The notes under the pieces are model-generated. The model saw only the letters and a program-made list of their open reading frames with translations, did no database searches and was not told the DNA's origin. DNA of 64,000 nucleotides from contig OY540814.1 in assembly GCA_961205875.1 (NCBI GenBank), positions 14,924,993-14,988,992 on the forward strand, given 5' to 3'. The stretch is from Sialis fuliginosa. Its lineage: Eukaryota; Arthropoda; Insecta; Megaloptera; Sialidae. The translations under genes were made by a program, and so were the position numbers. Of the stretch, positions 53,706 through 64,000 are shown one piece after another (positions within the stretch are counted from its first letter, which is position 1; each line of letters starts with the position of its first letter).

Positions 53706-54578
53706 TTATATATATTTTTTCTTATTGGGTGATGGAAAAGAATTCAAAAAAATCTTATTCAATCAAGATAACAGCATGAGTAAAAGCTTACAACTGAAAA
53801 ATAGTAAACTTTGTTGGCAGAAAAAAACCTATAGTAACCAGAGTTCATATCTTGACAAGTATCACGATGTTATCAACAAACATCCTCACACCTACTAACA
53901 CACACACGCACACGAGTTGATTCTGTTGTTTCGGGAACAAGATTCATAATTCAATTTTTGCGGTTGGTATCGAAACGGGCGTATACCTGTCATCAGGTTT
54001 TGATGAATCGAGTTCTGTCGACAGTACTAATCATATAAAGGAGTTAGGGTTGATTGCTTTCTCTATGTAGAGCATTATTTGATTTTTATGTGATTTGATA
54101 GAACTTGTGCTGTGAACGCATAAGGGTACTTTTATACGCATGTTATTTGATATAAAATTATAATTGCATTTTATTATGTTTGTTTGATGTTATTATTTTG
54201 GGAATTTGTATCATTTTTAACCTATATACATGGTACTGGCTGGTCTGTGCGGGTCACTCGCATATGTGAGAGAATTGGGTGTCCTACAACACTGTCATTT
54301 TATATTTTAATGTACTAGTTTATGAAATAATAATCAAAAACTACGTTTTACGAATTCACTGTAATTCGCAAAAAAGTAGTTTTACGTAAATTCGCCTAGA
54401 AAAGAATTTATAGAGAATTTAGTGCTGAGCAAAAAACTCTCATCATTTTTGACGTAGCATCAGAGAGTTTATATATTTTTTAGGGTTTTTAGTACTAAGT
54501 TGGCGCATTTTTTTTTTTTTTAATATTTTTCTTTGCTGCGTTCATTTGTTTTTACAAAACTGATTGTTATATTTTTTG
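53706..54578. other. AT-rich stretch with no recognised feature
   Basis: A GAAACGGGCGTATACCTGTC piece at 53972-53991 and a short ACACACACGCACACGAG run (53899-53915) are the only distinctive words. No gene seen. Confidence 0.4.
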
Positions 54579-54579
54579 T

Positions 54580-54665
54580 TACAGTAAATCCTCGACTTAC
54601 ACGATTTTTCGACATACATGAAACCCTTTAGAAAGGATTAATCGCGTAAGTCGAGAAATTACTAC
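54580..54665. mobile_element. Short foldback with pogo/Tigger-like termini
   Basis: TACAGTAAATCCTCGACTTA, CACGATT on the left pairs with AATCGCGTAAGTCGAG, AAATTACTACA on the right. CAGTA...TCCTCGACTTAC next to TA is the usual wording of pogo/Tigger-family termini. The 86-bp size suggests a MITE or a pair of termini left by a deletion. Confidence 0.65.
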
Positions 54666-55720
54666 AAAGATTGCCAATCCCACCAACTTAACGGAAATAA
54701 GTTTTAGAAAGCAACCCCGAACAATTAAACTTTTTTTCCATTACACAGCATTATATAATTTTAAACGTTCCAATACTGATAAGAGTAAACATCCGTTTCC
54801 GGTTGCAACGTTTTAAAAATATGAAGTTTCCTTCCGAGGCTTAAACATATCCTAAATAAAAAAATTACCTTTCTATATTTTGTGGTTTTTGAGTTACAGA
54901 GTCTAAAGACAGGATTGAGGGATCGGAAATCTAAAAGTGCAGTTGTCGTTTTTATAACCTCATATGAAACTTATTTAAATAAAAATTAAGTGCAAAAGAT
55001 AATAAAAGTATTTTTTTAGAATTTGGAAATATCAGTTTCGGGTATTATAAGAATTAAATTTACGCTTGTTCATGAAACACTATCTTTTTGTCACAATTTT
55101 GAGAACCACAACTTTAAATATTCCTTTAAGTCAAATAATTTTTTTAAAGTGTATCTCTTTCTCTTCTAAAAATATCATTTATCAAAAATAATCTGTTAAC
55201 AAAAACTAACAAAAAAGGACCTAAATCATTTTGGCAACTGAATAATTCATATCAGGCGCAATTTTTGTTAATAAAATATAAAACCATAATTATTTGTGTT
55301 ATACATTAAATAATAGTATCTCATTAAGTCAAATCGCAAAGTATAAACGACGTTAAAACTTGTAAAAAAGACAATAAATCTGAGCATGGGCGACTGATTA
55401 GCGGGTATTTTCACAGTTGGCATCACTGCTGCTCATTCCTGGACCATTAGCTTCAGGCATGCAAATGTAGAGGACACCACGAGTATAATTAACAGTTGGT
55501 ATTTTTTGCATGAAAGAACGCACATTATTTTGTTATGGAATTTATTTATTTTGTTGCCATGTTTGTGTTCAAACATATTTTAATATGTTTCATTAGTCGT
55601 TAATATTATTTTTCATTTTTTTTACCGTAATATTGGTTTATAAAGAGTTTTTTGCACGCAGAATTCTTACAATACTAAAATATTTCGAATTTTTTGTGTC
55701 TATACGTATCGTCGTTTTTA
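54666..55720. other. AT-rich stretch; family H copy 2 at 54780-54812
   Basis: AAGAGTAAACATCCGTTTCC at 54780 is shared with 48803. A GC-richer piece at 55380-55490 (GCATGGGCGACTGATTAGCG, TGGCATCACTGCTGCTCATT) has no supported frame. Confidence 0.45.
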
Positions 55721-55724
55721 AGCA

Positions 55725-55830
55725 ATTAGGTAGTTTAAAAAAATTGTTTGTCAGTTTGTTCTGACTTGACACTAGAACTATTGAACCGAATTTGATGGGA
55801 ATTTCAAAGCTTATAATTACATTAAACTTA
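55725..55830 (-). repeat. LINE-type tail remnant (family G)
   Basis: On the minus strand AAATTCCCATCAAATTCGG, TTCAATAGTTCTAGTGTCAA and GTCAGAACAAACTGACA match 8310-8385. The 65-codon minus frame here belongs to this repeat. Confidence 0.6.
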
Positions 55831-56397
55831 AACAAAATTGAATTAAGGAAAATTTATAATTGACATTTAAAAAATCTAAATATAACAAAATCAACTTTTA
55901 GGGTTATAATTTATTATTTATTAATTTTCTATATTATTTCTTCAAAATAAAATTTTTGCAAAATAATCTCAAAAAAATCTGTAAAATTCAAACCCCGATT
56001 ATTAAATTGAAAAACCGGTTTGCGATTTTTACCTCCCCGCATTTAATGTTTTAATATAATTATATTAATTTATATCTAATATTAATTATAATTAATGCAC
56101 AACTTAATTTGTACAACAACAAAATTTTAAAGCAAGATTTTTACATTATTTTACTTATTTAGTTTTACGAAAGCAGTTTTTTTATTATTAAAAAATGCCG
56201 TGTTCTGTAACGACAATCTCAAGTCGCGGTATGTAGTTAGGCGAAAGAAATTATTTTTTATTACTATAAAGTAGTTAACCCATTTAAATCTCACGTTTCA
56301 TTTTAACTTTTTTACAACCAACGTATATATTCGTATTGATATTAATCTAACATTTGTGTAAAGAAATTTCAACGAACGAATCAATAAAATTGCGTGC

Positions 56398-56400
<3 letters not shown>
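55831..56400. other. AT-rich stretch with no recognised feature
   Basis: Nothing identified. Confidence 0.5.
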
Positions 56401-56401
<1 letters not shown>

Positions 56402-56438
<37 letters not shown>

Positions 56439-56443
56439 TGTAA
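56402..56443 (+). repeat. (TG)n microsatellite
   Basis: About 18 TG units interrupted by TATG near the end. A usable length-polymorphic marker. Confidence 0.97.
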
Positions 56444-56595
56444 TACATTGTTATTATATATAGATTAGTGATTTGGCCATTTGGGAGGAAAAAGAGCCTA
56501 GTTTTTATATCGTTTCGTGTTCGAAAAATCAGCCATCTACGGTAATCTGTAACTGAATCTTGGTTTCTTAGTATAAGTTACAGCAAAACTGTCGA

Positions 56596-56760
56596 TCTAT
56601 ATATATATAATATATATTAATTTGATTGTTAGTCCTTATTGATCTCAAAAACCACTAGACCGATTTTGAATCTTTCGCTATAGTATTCCTTTATATATTT
56701 CAAAAGTAACATACGCTATATCATAAAAAAACTGAAAAATGAATTATAAAAAAATAAATT
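56596..56760 (+). mobile_element. Second Helitron-type family, 5' end fragment
   Basis: A|TCTATATATATATAATAT, then CTCAAAAACCACTAGACCGA and TTTTGAATCTTTCGCTATAG. This is the standard opening of insect Helitrons and differs from the 28.6-kb family. The 3' end was not found; the fragment ends before the pogo-like element at 56824. Confidence 0.55.
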
Positions 56761-56823
56761 AAAATCAGCTATATACTAATAAAAATACAGATTTTCTAAG
56801 CAATATAATTTACTTTTCATATA

Positions 56824-57063
56824 CAATAGGGTCGCAGTAATTGGACCCCCGTATAATCGGGTACCTCCTATAATTCGGCATTATTGACGCTTAAACCTGT
56901 GGGGAGTTTTCATACATTTGTGTGCATATTTATGTTTATAATAATTGTAAACAATAAAAAAACTAACCGATTACAGAGTACTCCATTCGAAAAATATATA
57001 AGACATCTTCAACAATTGGACACTTACATGCAAAACAAATGCCTAATCACCGCGACCCCACTG
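56824..57063. mobile_element. 240-bp pogo-like MITE, TA target
   Basis: Left end CAATAGGGTCGCAGTAATTG and the reverse complement of the right end CAGTGGGGTCGCGGTGATTA match over about 22 bp, with TA on both sides (56822-56823 and 57064-57065). The 60-codon frame at 56884-57066 lies inside and ends in the right terminus. It may hold a short transposase relic but is not recognisable. Confidence 0.75.
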
Positions 57064-57205
57064 TAGTTTTAGAAAAATCCAATATAGTGAATGATAAAAC
57101 TGCTAAAAACGACTCAAAAGTAGTGTCTTAAAATCATAAACCAAGATTCTATATGCATGTACGTACATATAAATACTACAAATATAATACTACAATATAA
57201 AAATA

Positions 57206-57579
57206 CTAGCAGTGTAAGATAACATAAAAGCAGTCATTGTGGCTTAAATATAAAAGTTAGACATATGGTGTCGCGGACTTCATTGTAGAACTTTTGATTC
57301 TACACAATTCTTTAATACATTATTTTGTTCTATATAGAACGGTTTAGGCAGCGTATTACAAAACAGCGTGCCGACGGCTAAATTTTTTCCGACTTGATTT
57401 ACTATTATCGTCACTGCTTAGTTGTTATGTTACCTAACGTAACAAAATATAGCCTAAAACCTGGCCAGAGAATGTACCTACGAATTAAAAAAGAAACCAC
57501 GTAAATTGGATAAGTGGTTCTCGAGTGATAAGGTAACTAACAGACAGACAGACAGACGTTGAGCTTTATATATAAAGGA
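57206..57579 (-). mobile_element. Helitron derivative, copy 3, with atypical 3' end
   Basis: On the minus strand it starts A|TCCTTTATATATAAAGCTC and follows copy 2 through CTCGAGAACCACTTATCC, GGTAACATAACAACTAAGCA and GCCACAATGACTGCTTTTAT. It then leaves the family sequence and meets CTTACACTGCTAG|T. The 5' end is intact. The 3' CTAG|T is present but without the GC hairpin, so it is either chance beside a truncation or a changed terminator. Confidence 0.8.
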
Positions 57580-58588
57580 TAAGTTTAATTTTCACCGTAA
57601 CGCTTATGTTGAGACCAGTATAGCAAACAGACTAGCTCGTACAATCAGTGCAAACGGCATCGCACACCCACCATCTCCCACACACTCGTCGCTAACCTAA
57701 ATTATCGCACATCCGTTACACCGGTATCGTAAAAAAAACTCTCGGTAATTTCGTTCTTCGATAAACGGAAAAAAACAAAAACGCTGTGTTTGTTTGTTTG
57801 TTTAATTGTTGTGAGAGATACTTGTAATCGATTGTGTAGACCAGTGGTTCTTAAAGTAATCCTTATATAATCATTTCAAAGCTTTATACCCTATAAACCT
57901 TATTTAACATATAATATATTTATAACCTTGCGACCGTTATATACAAATATACATATTAGATAGATAGCTGTAATATATTTAATGATAAACGAAGTATTCA
58001 CTCTAACATTATAGTTCATTGAAATTCACAACTAAAAGCATCATATAGTTAATTACTGATGAAATTTCTGTGACATTAAATGTTATTATTCACGTAACCG
58101 GTACACAATTTACACTGAATGCACATTTAAACGTGGCTCATACAAAGACTATAAATGTATGTGAAAATCGTAGTAATTAATTTTAACCGAGTGTATTTAT
58201 CAACCAGAAAGTAAGTTTAACAGAAAACAGTTTTCAGGTTAACTATTTTAAGTAACAAAGCAAAAATTTCTCTAGAATTAGGAACTCAAACAAAGAAAAA
58301 TTATCACGGGGAGTAAATAAAAACGTTATTTTTACAGTTTATCTACATTTAAAAAAATATCTATGGTTATATTAGTCGGATTGCAAAAATAAAAAATAAA
58401 ATTTTGTTCGTTATAAAATCCCCTATAAAAATCCTTCAAGTTTTATTAAAAGGTTAATTAGAATTTTGGGAAAATATATTCATTATGATAATAATAATAA
58501 TAAGTATACCAAATTTAAAAAAAAATACCGATTCTTGGATATCCTGTCAATATTATTAACTTTAACGTAGAAAATATTCAGGTTATGA
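57580..58588. other. Mostly AT-rich; GC-richer patch 57590-57780
   Basis: The patch (AGCAAACAGACTAGCTCGTA, ACCCACCATCTCCCACACAC) has no frame or partner. The remainder shows nothing identifiable. Confidence 0.4.
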
Positions 58589-58589
58589 A

Positions 58590-58869
58590 TAAGTATATAT
58601 AAAGGTACTCTTATTTTATAAATTAAAATAGACCACATCTACCACTTATTCGATTTACGTCCTTTTTTTAATTCATAGGTATGTCCTTTGCCCAAGTTAT
58701 AGTATATATTTTGTTACATTAGATAATATAAGGAATAAATAGTTCCTTAAAACCGTTAAATACTGAATATAATGAAGTAAAGAATCGTGTAGAGAAGAAA
58801 CATCGAAAATAATTCAACTATATTTTTTAAATCCGTAGTCCACGCGAGCAAATCCGCGGGCACAGTTAG
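58590..58869 (+). mobile_element. Helitron internal-deletion derivative, copy 5
   Basis: About 280 bp. The 5' part (CCACTTATTCGATTTACGTC, AATTCATAGGTATGTCCTTT) and the 3' part (ATCCGTAGTCCACGCGAGCA, AATCCGCGGGCACAGTTAG|T) both follow copy 2, with the middle of the element missing. The terminal CTAG is mutated to TTAG and the hairpin has one change. Confidence 0.8.
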
Positions 58870-59239
58870 TACAAATATCAGAAATAAAAAATAAAAACAT
58901 ATCTACACCAAATAGATAAAATAAAACTCTCTTTAAAATTTTATATAAACATATAACATTTTGACTGGTGCGAGAGATACATTTAATTACTTGCAAAAAA
59001 TAAAATTCCAGGAATAACCATAAAAATAACACAGAGTTCAAAAATGCCACATCAATAATTCCGTTCGTGAACACATGTAACATTAATAATGAAATGTAAA
59101 CAAAGTTGATTAGGAAAATATTTTTATGATTATGGTAGTTGGTAGTAGTTTCAATGAAAACACAGAGTAATCATCTACCTACCAAATGTCACATCATTTT
59201 AATGTGTTTCAAAATTAAATTATAGGTTTAGTGTTGATT
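58870..59239. other. AT-rich stretch with no recognised feature
   Basis: The 89-codon minus frame 58814-59083 overlaps the Helitron end and is not a gene. Confidence 0.5.
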
Positions 59240-59545
59240 TTTTTTTTTAAATATTGCTAAAGCTTCATGGATATATTTTTATCCAACGAATATGAGGAAG
59301 CAATATTATCATTTCTGAAAGTAGGAAACAATATTGTCACCGATTTCAAAATTTCATCTTTAATTATTCCGGTTCATGTGTGAAACAAACACTTCCCGTT
59401 ACGTGTCTGTCTGTCACATGTATTTTTTTTTCTTCAAAATATATATTTCAAGAATGATATTATGAGAAAATTGTAAAGAATCTTTTGTACAGCTTTAAAT
59501 TTTCTATAAAAAGTAATTTCAGCTTTTATAAGAAAATTTCATCTC
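59240..59545 (-). repeat. Family F dispersed repeat, copy 4
   Basis: On the minus strand: AAGATTCTTTACAATTTTCT, GACAGACAGACACGTAACGG, GAAGTGTTTGTTTC, GAAATTTTGAAATCGG and AATATTGCTTCCTCAT. It matches 8780-9180. Confidence 0.7.
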
Positions 59546-59578
59546 TCTTACAAAACAATGGGAAATATAAAACAGGTA

Positions 59579-59939
59579 CTGTTACCAGTTTTGGATCATA
59601 CCCCAGTGTTGGATTCTTGTGTAATTAAATGTACTAAATTAGAAATATTTGATTATCATAATATCATAATCCATAAACACTTAATTATAAATATGAAACA
59701 GCTTTATTTGATGACAATCGGCAAATGTATGACAAAATGAATAGAAAGAACATAAACAAATAAAAGGCTATAATTAAAAAAAAAAAAAACTATATTTGCG
59801 AACTTTGGTAGTTAAATTGATTTAATAAAGATCTACTTGTTTTGTTAGTAACATGAAAATTATATAAAAAAATCCATTAATCCCAAAAACGGTATAACTT
59901 GCTCTTAAAGGGTTCAAGACTGGCGCCAGTACCTTACAT
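59579..59939 (-). mobile_element. TIR element, family E, copy 2 (TA target)
   Basis: Minus-strand start CTGGCGCCAGTCTTGAACCC, then TTTAAGAGCAAGTTATACC and TAATTATAGCCTTTTATTTG. The far end is CTGTTACCAGTTTTGGATCA in plus, with CCCCAGTGTTGGA. TA flanks both sides (59577-59578, 59940-59941). It is shorter than copy 1 (361 against 533 bp) by internal deletion. The 60-codon frame 59558-59740 is inside it. Confidence 0.82.
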
Positions 59940-59941
59940 TT

Positions 59942-60880
59942 TAATTTGATATTTGATAAAAAAAAGATGGCCACCATCGATTTAAGTAGTTAGAAACAAA
60001 CAAAAAATGATGGAGTTATCTTTCATTTAATTTCATAAAACTTCCATAGATAAAACAGTATCCTTGTTCATAGATAGCAAACAACGATAATTGAGCTTTA
60101 ATTTATAACGGATTTTTTGAATGAGCGGAAACGCAAACAGTATTCCATTTCCCGTTAAAAAGCTACTTTTTATTCGCTTTTATAGTTTTTGTGCACGGTT
60201 CGGATGCACCCGGCAATAAGCATAGAGTGCTTTCGCAGATATTTCTTGAGAACGGTTTTGACCTAACACTAGTTGTTTGGAAGTTTGAGAAAACTTTTTC
60301 ACTCGTATAGATATAAATTAAATTACTACTACATAGCGATTTTCTATTGCGGAAATTTTACAAGCTTTTCTTGCAAAATGTTTTGTCTTAATCTTTCTCA
60401 CTGTTAGTTCTAATGGTTGTCTAACAATAAGAAATTTAATATATATTATTGATTGGTATTGGTACAATAAAACTAAACAAACTCTGCGTTCGCAGATAAT
60501 TTTCTAAGAGGAGGGGAGGAATACGCGAAAAAATTTTAAATCGAAATTTTTTATCAGGAGATTTAAATTTCTTGCCAAAACTTGAAATAAACTATATACT
60601 AGAAATAATTTATACAAAACCTTTGATTACAACTCAAGAGAGTGGGGAGGGGTAGTTTTGATAAAAAAATTAGGAGGGGGGTCAAGTGCCGAAGATAACA
60701 AAAAAAGCTCGGTCAAAAATGGCCTTTTATATCAATGTTTCTTTAATTAAAATGTAAAATTGATGAAACGTATCGGACGTATGTATGTACATATTTGTAG
60801 GTTTCCTTATCCAACTAGATATTTAGTTAAAAAGTAACGTACCTATAAGAAACAAAAGCTTGTTCTTTATAACCACTACC
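59942..60880. other. AT-rich stretch with no recognised feature
   Basis: GGGGAGGGGTAGTTTTGATA and GGAGGGGGGTCAAGTGCCG near 60640-60690 are G-rich but unsupported as features. Confidence 0.4.
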
Positions 60881-60892
60881 AATGTAGTTAGA

Positions 60893-61042
60893 CTATTGTT
60901 GACCACGTCAGTCGGTAGCGCTATTTCAACTGTCGGGTTAAGCGTTTTGTGTTCGATATCCGGAACAAATGTAGGACCGTGTGTTATGTGGAGCGTGAGT
61001 GCATCAGCTCGCTTGGAAGATGTTAAATTATTGCTGGAATAA
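60893..61042 (+). CDS. Candidate 3'-terminal exon, unrecognised
   Basis: Not recognised. After a pyrimidine-containing tract ending CCAATGTAG (acceptor-like, AG at 60887-60888) the plus frame is open to TAA at 61040-61042, within a GC-richer patch. It reads LLLTTSVGSAISTVGLSV, then CSISGTNVGPCVMWSVSA, and ends ARLEDVKLLLE. An AATAAA lies at about 61169. The mixed composition is unlike the chance frames nearby. There is no start codon and no domain resemblance. Confidence 0.22.
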   Translation, partial: LLLTTSVGSAISTVGLSVLCSISGTNVGPCVMWSVSASARLEDVKLLLE

Positions 61043-63500
61043 TTCTCGATCCAATGGCACCTAATGACTGTTTATAAATTGAAATATTGTATGGCATCTA
61101 GTTAATAATCAACTTAATGGTCGGGTTGTGTTTATTTCATCACATTGTCAATGATCTATTGTTTATTAATAAATGGATAGCATAATATTTGTTCTATGAT
61201 ATTAAAAAAAAATATTCTTCACGTGATCTCGTTGATTTTATGATTTTATTAATATTTAATTTTCATTTCATAGATAGACGAGACGAGACGAGAGTGAGGT
61301 AAAGAAATATTTACTAGTTATTGATAATCCTATAAAATCGAGACTCGCTTTACTTCGTCTCGCCAAAATTTTAGACGGTATCATTTCGCCTTTGAACCAA
61401 TCTCGTGGACTATCACAGAGAAATGACATTGCAATTACAAGTTAAAAAAGTTTATTCACTATAAATATTTGAATCTCTTTTTTTAGTTTTCGCTAGATAG
61501 GTATCCATATTTATAGTGAATGAATATTTATTGGAAATTAATTTATATTTTTACATATGTATGTATATAATACATAATACACATTGGATATTCTATGGTT
61601 TATATTTGTGAAATGTATCTATTTCGGTTGGTTCTATTGTTATTAACATTAACAAAACAATAACAATTATTATTATTATCCCGTTATGTTTATTGTATGT
61701 ATTGTTATACTTGAACAGTAATTATTCAAAGTTTTGTTTGTAATAGTAATAATAAAGAGTTATTAAGCAAACTAATGAAATTATACACAATTATACTCTC
61801 TCGTTTCCCATCTCGTGAATTATAAGTTGAATGTTCGTTTTTAACCCTCCGTTTATGATATCCTATTTCACTACACTAGAAAGCCTGCTAAAATAAGTAA
61901 TAGTAACTAAACTAACTACGATTGAATACAAAACATAATGTGTAGCATTATTATGACATACTTTTTCAACCTTTGTCTGTCACATAATGCATGACGCTGA
62001 CATTTTTAAAATTAAATTATAATATCGGTGTTGGGGTTTGAAGCACCCAGAGGCAAAGCCCCCAGTATTGTCATAATTATTAAAAGTAATACGGAAAACA
62101 AATATCACAATGAAAAATAATCACAAAAACCAAAAGTATATATACCCAGCACCTCCATCAGTAAATTATAAAAAAAAGTAAATCTGACTGCGTTTAAACA
62201 GGTCAACTAAAAAGTTGTAAACAAGTTGTCTTTAAAAGTAAGAATTTTCATAAGACAGACGTAGGTAGTCGCAATTAAATTAATTATTTTAATTTAATTT
62301 TATTATTTGTTTCTTCCGCATTTTTATGTGACGCGTTTTGTGAAACTTCTTTATTGACTACAAAAAACCTGCATTTTACCTTTACGTAGCCGGAAAAAAA
62401 TCCGTTGTGTCTGCATGACTTGGGCGCCACTGTTATATCATTATGGATTCATCAATCAATATACTAGCTTCGGAACGCTGCTATATCAAGTTTTAAAAGT
62501 ACGAATATATTAAAACATAAAAACCAAGTACTGATATACAAAACTGTTGTACTGATTAATATTTCAATAGAGTATTGAACCTGTGTGTTCACGAGAGGTC
62601 GATATTTTATATTCTATAGTAAAAACGCTTGTTTGGCAAGCCTGCATACAAACATAAAATGTACTATGTCTATATAGGAAACGTATAAATTTTATAGAGA
62701 TTTATAGTAGCTCCCGCAACGGATGGTCATGTTCCGGCATGTCAACCTAATACAAACCATATTCAATTTATACACTATTTGATTTATTTAATGTTAATAG
62801 CTGACTATAACCAATAGTTTGTTATGTGAAGGCAATTAATTAAAATCAGATGTATCTGCATTATATATGTTTTTGTTCACGAAAAATATATGTGCTGATT
62901 CGATTTTAGGTCATCTTCTATGGTGGTTTGTATGAATAGCTAAAATAAGTCCTAGAACTTTCTGTTCTTTGTAATAATTCAATAAAATTGATATTTATTG
63001 ATAATTTCTTCATCAAAAAATATTAAAAATTACGGATATAGAATCAAAACTTGCTATGCCTGCATTTGATAAAAATTGAGAGTTTTATTGCATTCTATTT
63101 TGAACTCATCCTAATCTAAGTGTATCAAAGATCTGAAAACTGGGTAAAACCTTTTGAAAATTTAATAATTATCAAAAACAGACATTTCTACTTTCGGCCT
63201 CGACCGAAGAACCCCGTCAATGGTTGCTTATTTTATAATTAGTAACAAAACTAGGAATGTGTTTTGCTGTTTTGCTTATTAGGTATTAAAGTATGCCATG
63301 TTCAATTATATTAACCATTTATTTTCAAAAATTACAAATAATAATTTTTTAGCTTTTATATAAAAATTTGAGTTCGTATGTATATTAAGTTTTCTGCTGA
63401 AACCCTCTTATTTTTGAAAACGATCTGAAATCCGAAAACGGATGCTTAAAAATTTTCGAATTAAGTATTTGTGTATTAAAAAAACTGTGTTTTATATGTT
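61043..63500. other. Long AT-rich stretch with no recognised feature
   Basis: An AGACGAGACGAGACGAGAG short tandem (61275-61293) and a GAAGCACCCAGAGGCAAAGC patch (62040-62060) are the only distinctive words. No gene or repeat partner is supported. Confidence 0.4.
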
Positions 63501-63501
63501 T

Positions 63502-63906
63502 TTACAATAAAAAATAATTGTAGGGAATGTTATTTTCTATAATTTTTGCCTTACATATTTTTTTCATATCTTTTATTAGTAAGTTAAAAAGAATTATTTT
63601 ATATAATAAGGAAAAACGTTCACTGATCACTCTCAGCATTACGTATAAGAAAGTCCCGTTGCATCCATTAAAATATTTTTCCAAATAAAAGAAATCAGAA
63701 ACAATAATAATAAAATATGAACAACTTATGGATGAATAAAAAACCCACCCAAATTGAAAATTGATATTTCTCAATAAACCAAACAATTTTCTTAAATCAA
63801 TATCAATATACCATGGGTCATGTAAAATCCTGTATTTGTTATGACAATTTAGTCGGCGACACAATTCAATGCAATTGTACAAAACGCACGTTTGCAGTCG
63901 CCTCAC
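63502..63906 (-). other. 134-codon open frame near the window end, doubtful gene
   Basis: Minus strand, no ATG at the upstream end (GTG at 63904-63906). The first 45 codons are in a GC-richer area (LCRRLNCHNKYRILHDPWYI) and the rest is Phe/Ile/Tyr-rich. It overlaps the family A copy at 63560-63680, which shows that at least that part is not a conserved gene. The GC-rich sequence 63840-64000 continues past the window, so an exon could lie there. Confidence 0.15.
63560..63680 (+). repeat. Family A dispersed repeat, copy 3, diverged
   Basis: CATATCTTTTATTAGTAAGT, AACGTTCACTGATCACTCTC, AGCATTACGTATAAGAAAGT and CCCGTTGCATCCAT follow copy 2 (48890-49025) with more changes. Confidence 0.7.
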
Positions 63907-64000
63907 GCGCCCAAGTCTTGTTCACACGTCGGTCACGGTAACGTATTATAAATCCTCTGACACATAATTCAACAATACTGCATACCGCCAACAAGAGCGA

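Noticed and set aside
53960..54015. GAAACGGGCGTATACCTGTC followed by ATCAGG...TGATGA, considered as a permuted hammerhead
   Set aside because: Stem II cannot be formed between the TGATGA and GAAA flanks, and the core is incomplete.
56884..57066. 60-codon plus frame
   Set aside because: It lies wholly within the pogo-like MITE and ends inside its terminal inverted repeat.
59558..59740. 60-codon ATG frame
   Set aside because: It overlaps the end of TIR element family E; the other copy of the element does not keep the frame.
1..64000. Search for CRISPR arrays, bacterial operons, Shine-Dalgarno sites, prophage or plasmid features
   Set aside because: None seen; repeats are dispersed and transposon-like, and no prokaryote-style gene packing exists.
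1..64000. Endogenous virus remnants
   Set aside because: No stretch could be recognised as viral polymerase, capsid or glycoprotein coding sequence on either strand by eye.

Overview
This window looks like a piece of an AT-rich animal genome, most likely an insect. The evidence is the strong A+T bias, the absence of any long open frame (the longest are about 135 codons), and the many insect-type transposon remnants: tails rich in GTCTGTCTG/ACAGACAGAC, Helitrons ending in CTAG, and hAT, Harbinger-like, pogo-like and IS630/Tc1-type pieces. Frequent TACCTA/TAGGTA words would fit Lepidoptera, but the order is not settled by anything seen here. There are no operons, ribosome binding sites, CRISPR arrays, tRNAs, rRNAs or complete protein-coding genes that I can support. 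The window is best read as an intergenic stretch or a very large intron.

Layout. 0-9 kb: dispersed repeats, a 79-bp nested palindrome (1995-2073), a TA-flanked MITE (2607-2757), a hammerhead-like motif (about 3530-3640), a hAT MITE with a perfect 8-bp target duplication (6687-6963), and family F with a 130-bp hairpin inside it (8497-8626). 9-24 kb: family B hairpin repeats, a TIR element with an internal duplication (14529-14708), several GC-richer islands that may be enhancers or short exons (11.8, 13.5, 15.5, 18.3 and 20.5-21 kb). 24-31 kb: two near-full-length Helitrons (24592-25468 and 28629-29512), exon-like patches at 26.0 and 27.6 kb, and the TIR element E (30768-31300). 31-45 kb: a mostly featureless AT-rich tract interrupted by a TIR element carrying family C (34938-35480), a 1.86-kb Harbinger-like transposon (35638-37495) and GC islands at 41.9, 43.1 and 44.8 kb. 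45-64 kb: families F and A, a long-TIR element (46525-46862), a 0.72-kb foldback (49585-50308), a second hammerhead-like motif (52.0 kb), a dead DDE transposase (52911-53705), pogo/Tigger-like elements, Helitron derivatives, and second copies of families E and F.

How it works together. Almost everything recognisable is non-autonomous. The only coding remnant I can assign to a family is the transposase pseudogene at 53.4-53.7 kb. At least seven TIR or foldback families and one Helitron family accumulated here, often inserted near each other. The GC-richer islands between them carry no repeat signature and are the best places to look for exons or conserved regulatory DNA of a gene whose body may lie outside the window. 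All exon calls are hypotheses from reading frames and splice-like dinucleotides. All copy-to-copy alignments were made by eye.
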